This document shows, piece after piece, positions 61,874-64,000 of a stretch of 64,000 nucleotides of DNA. Below the pieces are notes generated by a model. It did no database searches and was not told the DNA's origin. It saw nothing but the letters and a program-made list of their open reading frames with translations. Position 1 is the first letter of the stretch, and every line of letters starts with the position of its first letter. The stretch is from Prochlorococcus sp. MIT 0701 (GTDB lineage Bacteria; Cyanobacteriota; Cyanobacteriia; PCC-6307; Cyanobiaceae). The stretch spans positions 1 through 64,000 of the forward strand of contig NZ_JNBA01000014.1 in assembly GCF_000760295.1 (NCBI RefSeq), read 5' to 3'. The translations under genes and the position numbers were made by a program.

Positions 61874-62674
61874 ATGGAAACCCCCTTTCGTAACGTCACT
61901 CCCAATACCCCCGGAGGCGCGGCATCACTTCTGATCGCTCTCTTGTTTGCCAGCCTTATCTTGATCACACAGGCCCTGTTCGTTGTTCCAGCAGGTCAAG
62001 TTGGAGTTGTGACAACGTTGGGCAAAGTCACTGGTGGATCTCGTCTGCCCGGGCTAAATCTCAAGATTCCGTTCATCCAAGCAGTAGCACCCTTTGATGT
62101 CCGCACGCAGGTGAGGCCAGAGAAATTCGCCTCCCTAACCAAGGACCTTCAAGTCATTGAGGCTACCGCCACGGTGAAATATGCAGTACGGCCGAATGAA
62201 GCCGGACGTGTTTTTAGCACAATCGCCAGCAATGACCGCGAAATCTATCCACGCATCATTCAACCCTCTCTGCTCAAGGCACTTAAATCAGTGTTCTCTC
62301 AATATGAACTGGTTACTATCGCCAGCAAGTGGAGCGACATCTCAGAGCTGGTGGAACGGGCTGTCGCTGATGAACTCGATAAGTTTGACTATGTAGAAGT
62401 TCGTGGCCTTGATCTCACTGGCCTTGTCATCGCTGAAGAGTACAGGGCAGCTATCGAACAAAAGCAGATTGCAGAACAACAACTCCTCAGAGCGCAAACC
62501 GAAGTTAAAATTGCTGAGCAGGAAGCACAGCGATACGAAACCCTCAACCGCACCCTCGACGACCAGGTGCTTTTCAAACTGTTCCTAGACAAATGGGACG
62601 GCAGCACTAAGGTTGTACCCGCTTTGCCAGGATCAAAAGGAGGCGGGACGCCTGTGATCGTAGGGGGACGTTAA
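61874..62674 (+). CDS. prohibitin-type SPFH-domain protein
   Basis: Encodes 266 aa from the ATG at 61874 (METPFRNVTPNTPGGAASLL). One N-terminal helix (about 15-40) anchors it, followed by the SPFH fold: ALFVVPAGQVGVVTTLGKVT, GSRLPGLNLKIPFIQAVAPF, VRPEKFASLTKDLQVIEATA. A late coiled-coil (AEQQLLRAQTEVKIAEQEAQ) allows ring assembly. Prohibitins form rings that scaffold membrane proteases. ATGs at 61790 and 61832 would add up to 28 residues. Confidence 0.88.
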   Translation: METPFRNVTPNTPGGAASLLIALLFASLILITQALFVVPAGQVGVVTTLGKVTGGSRLPGLNLKIPFIQAVAPFDVRTQVRPEKFASLTKDLQVIEATATVKYAVRPNEAGRVFSTIASNDREIYPRIIQPSLLKALKSVFSQYELVTIASKWSDISELVERAVADELDKFDYVEVRGLDLTGLVIAEEYRAAIEQKQIAEQQLLRAQTEVKIAEQEAQRYETLNRTLDDQVLFKLFLDKWDGSTKVVPALPGSKGGGTPVIVGGR

Positions 62675-62761
62675 TCATTAATCAGATCAGCCTTATTCTC
62701 AACTGTGGTAAGAACTGAAGACAAAAAATCATCACCAGCCAAAAGCTAGCTGACAAAAAAG

Positions 62762-62792
62762 AAAAGGCCTTGCGAAATAGCTAGGTCTTTAT
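62762..62792 (+). terminator. probable terminator after SPFH gene
   Basis: AAAAGGCCTT, a 9-base loop, AGGTCTTTATT. The stem has a wobble/mismatch, but the T run is present. Confidence 0.55.
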
Positions 62793-63200
62793 TGATTGTG
62801 CTCGAGCGCAGTCCCATACTCACTATCGCCGTCAAATCGATTGTGACAACTAGCTCGGTAATCAAAAGGAAAGCTATTATAGATTCATCGGAAAGAAGTC
62901 ATTAACACTATGAATAATTAGGATTTGGCAGCAAATTACGCAGAAGAGCATGAGTCAGATAGCTGCCAGTAAAGGCTCGTTAAGTAAAAATATGTCAAGT
63001 CATAAATCTATGAATAGAAGATCAGTTGCGAAGCCTTGCGTCTGCTGGGATTTAGCTTTTAAAAGCGAATTAAGCCTATTGAGGCAATGCTGAAAAGCAA
63101 GACTAGACTCTATAGTAAACACATAAGTATAGAGGCCTCAAGTGCCAAGAAGACATTTCTGTGGCGATAAATCTAAACGCTGAGATTTTTAAGCACTACG

Positions 63201-63238
63201 CATTGATCAACTGATCATTGATCAACTGATCATTGATC
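63201..63238 (+). repeat. 15-base tandem repeat
   Basis: CATTGATCAACTGAT twice in full and once in part (CATTGATC). Each unit carries the TGATCA palindrome, giving several overlapping inverted repeats. It lies about 100 bases before the start of the symporter gene. Confidence 0.75.
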
Positions 63239-63338
63239 TTGAGTGACAGGTTCTCAACTCTGTGCTTGCCTTTAATGGCTAACCGTGAGAAATCGTTTTA
63301 CTGACGTGAAACGCCCTCCGAGACATGGAGTTGCCGAG

Positions 63339-64000
63339 ATGGTTCCCGGACTGCGATGGCTTCTTTGGCCACTGAGCCGCTTTCTGCGTCAGAGCCTATC
63401 GATGCAGATCCTTGAAGGTTTGCTGGCAGGGGTCATTGCCGGGCTGATGCTTCCCGTCGCCATGGTGAGCCTGCTTGCACCAATAGGGGAAGGCTTCCTT
63501 CGGCTGTTCCAGATGCCAGTTGTGCCGTTTTTGAGCATTTCGCTCGTGGCTGGAGTGGGACGCCTTGAACTTGCTCAAGCAAGTCGGCTGCTCGGCCGAG
63601 CGGCAATTGTGCTGATGGGGTTTTGGGTGGTCGTGCTCGGGGCAGTGCTTTTGATTCCCCTTGGCTTTCCAGATTGGCGGGAAGCATCGTTCTTCCGGCC
63701 AAGCCTCTTAGAAGCTGCTCAGCCGATGAACCTCATCGAACTGTTTATTCCAGTCAATCCATTCGCAGCATTTGCAGACACACAAATTCCAGCAGTAGTG
63801 CTGTTTTCTATTGCGCTCGGCATCGCTCTGATTTCAGTTCCAAAAAGGCAGGGCCTGATCGAGGTGTTGGACCGGGTTCAATCAGGGCTTTTGAAGATCT
63901 CTGCATACATCGCAAGGTATACACCACTTGGAGTATTTGCGATCCTCGCAAGCACGACGTCTCAAGTTTCACCATCAGAGATCCCTCGACTCGCCATCTA
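63339..64000 (+). CDS. dicarboxylate/amino-acid:cation symporter, cut by the window end
   Basis: Starts at ATG 63339 (MVPGLRWLLWPLSRFLRQSL) and stays open to the end, so the C-terminal part is missing. Hydrophobic segments with GLLAGVIAGLMLPVAMVSLL, FQMPVVPFLSISLVAGVGRL, then NPFAAFADTQIPAVVLFSIA and YTPLGVFAILASTTS match the DAACS (GltP-like) family. These carry glutamate, aspartate or C4-dicarboxylates with protons or sodium. The binding core (after the window end) is needed to be specific. Confidence 0.82.
   Translation, partial: MVPGLRWLLWPLSRFLRQSLSMQILEGLLAGVIAGLMLPVAMVSLLAPIGEGFLRLFQMPVVPFLSISLVAGVGRLELAQASRLLGRAAIVLMGFWVVVLGAVLLIPLGFPDWREASFFRPSLLEAAQPMNLIELFIPVNPFAAFADTQIPAVVLFSIALGIALISVPKRQGLIEVLDRVQSGLLKISAYIARYTPLGVFAILASTTSQVSPSEIPRLAI

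Larger units (their letters stand above)
62675..63338. other. gap with terminator and tandem repeat
   Basis: A hairpin with AAAAGGCCTT... AGGTCTTTATT at about 62762-62792 probably ends the SPFH transcript. A 15-base tandem repeat lies at 63201-63238. No gene otherwise. Confidence 0.45.

Noticed and set aside
1-64000. Prochlorosin (ProcA) precursor genes, expected in MIT9313-like genomes
   Set aside because: No Nif11-like leader followed by a GG/GA cleavage site and Cys/Ser/Thr-rich core was seen in any frame I read.
1-64000. CRISPR arrays
   Set aside because: No regularly spaced direct repeats of 24-40 bases with unique spacers; the short tandem repeats found have no spacers.

Overview
The window looks like chromosomal DNA of a marine picocyanobacterium. 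The closest fit is a large-genome, low-light Prochlorococcus (MIT9313/MIT9303-like) or a close marine Synechococcus. The evidence is a set of families typical of that group (DUF1651, DUF2811, DUF4079, DUF1543, a DUF4278-like protein, a two-part amino-acid ABC cluster, CbiX, a SulP carrier and a prohibitin-like SPFH protein), moderate GC, and unusually long gaps filled with tiny ORFs and decayed genes. I could not run a search, so the taxon is an inference.

Regions: (1) 1-16.3 kb is mostly ordinary: NUDIX hydrolase, MAPEG protein, a voltage-gated-type cation channel, ribosomal protein S21, DUF4079, a methyltransferase, DUF1543, a phytochelatin-synthase-like peptidase, a peroxiredoxin, a stand-alone trigger-factor N domain and an MliC-like exported protein. 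(2) From about 16.7 to 45 kb (with an outlier at 9.5 kb) lies a gene-poor, relic-rich accessory region. It holds DUF1651, a cupin lipoprotein, an anchored amidohydrolase, a GH57 enzyme beside a broken integrase, DUF2237, DUF1254/1214, SemiSWEET and many small proteins. Several of those small proteins form repeated families. (3) From 45 to 64 kb is ordinary core: a polar amino-acid ABC transporter, HdeD-like, ABM monooxygenase, SulP, an FAD oxidase, CbiX, DUF2811, a GMC oxidoreductase, SPFH and the start of a dicarboxylate/amino-acid symporter.

The most interesting signal is in region 2. One family of about 84-95 aa (most copies begin MYSLF/MYSLY) occurs five times, at 9613, 19820, 26505, 30114 and 39549. 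Four copies share a noncoding leader with a hairpin, a TGTAGAGGTCT-like box about 24 bases before the start, and a terminator after the gene. Two copies are preceded by a basic 71-aa gene, intact at 39189 and frameshifted at 29755. A sixth, deleted copy of the two-gene cassette sits on the minus strand at 32170-32292. The same region holds four paralogues of a single-span membrane protein (29102, 29475, 32329, 44444), three near-tandem 31-44 aa membrane peptides (25635, 25769, 26113), two 56-57 aa single-span genes flanking a dead thermonuclease (35962, 36794), and two copies of a terminator-ended candidate small RNA (20330, 41664). Integrase relics at 24750-25433 (N-terminal part) and 42421-42567 (C-terminal part with the active-site Tyr) suggest that mobile elements built this region. 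No tRNA, rRNA, CRISPR array or IS transposase was seen.
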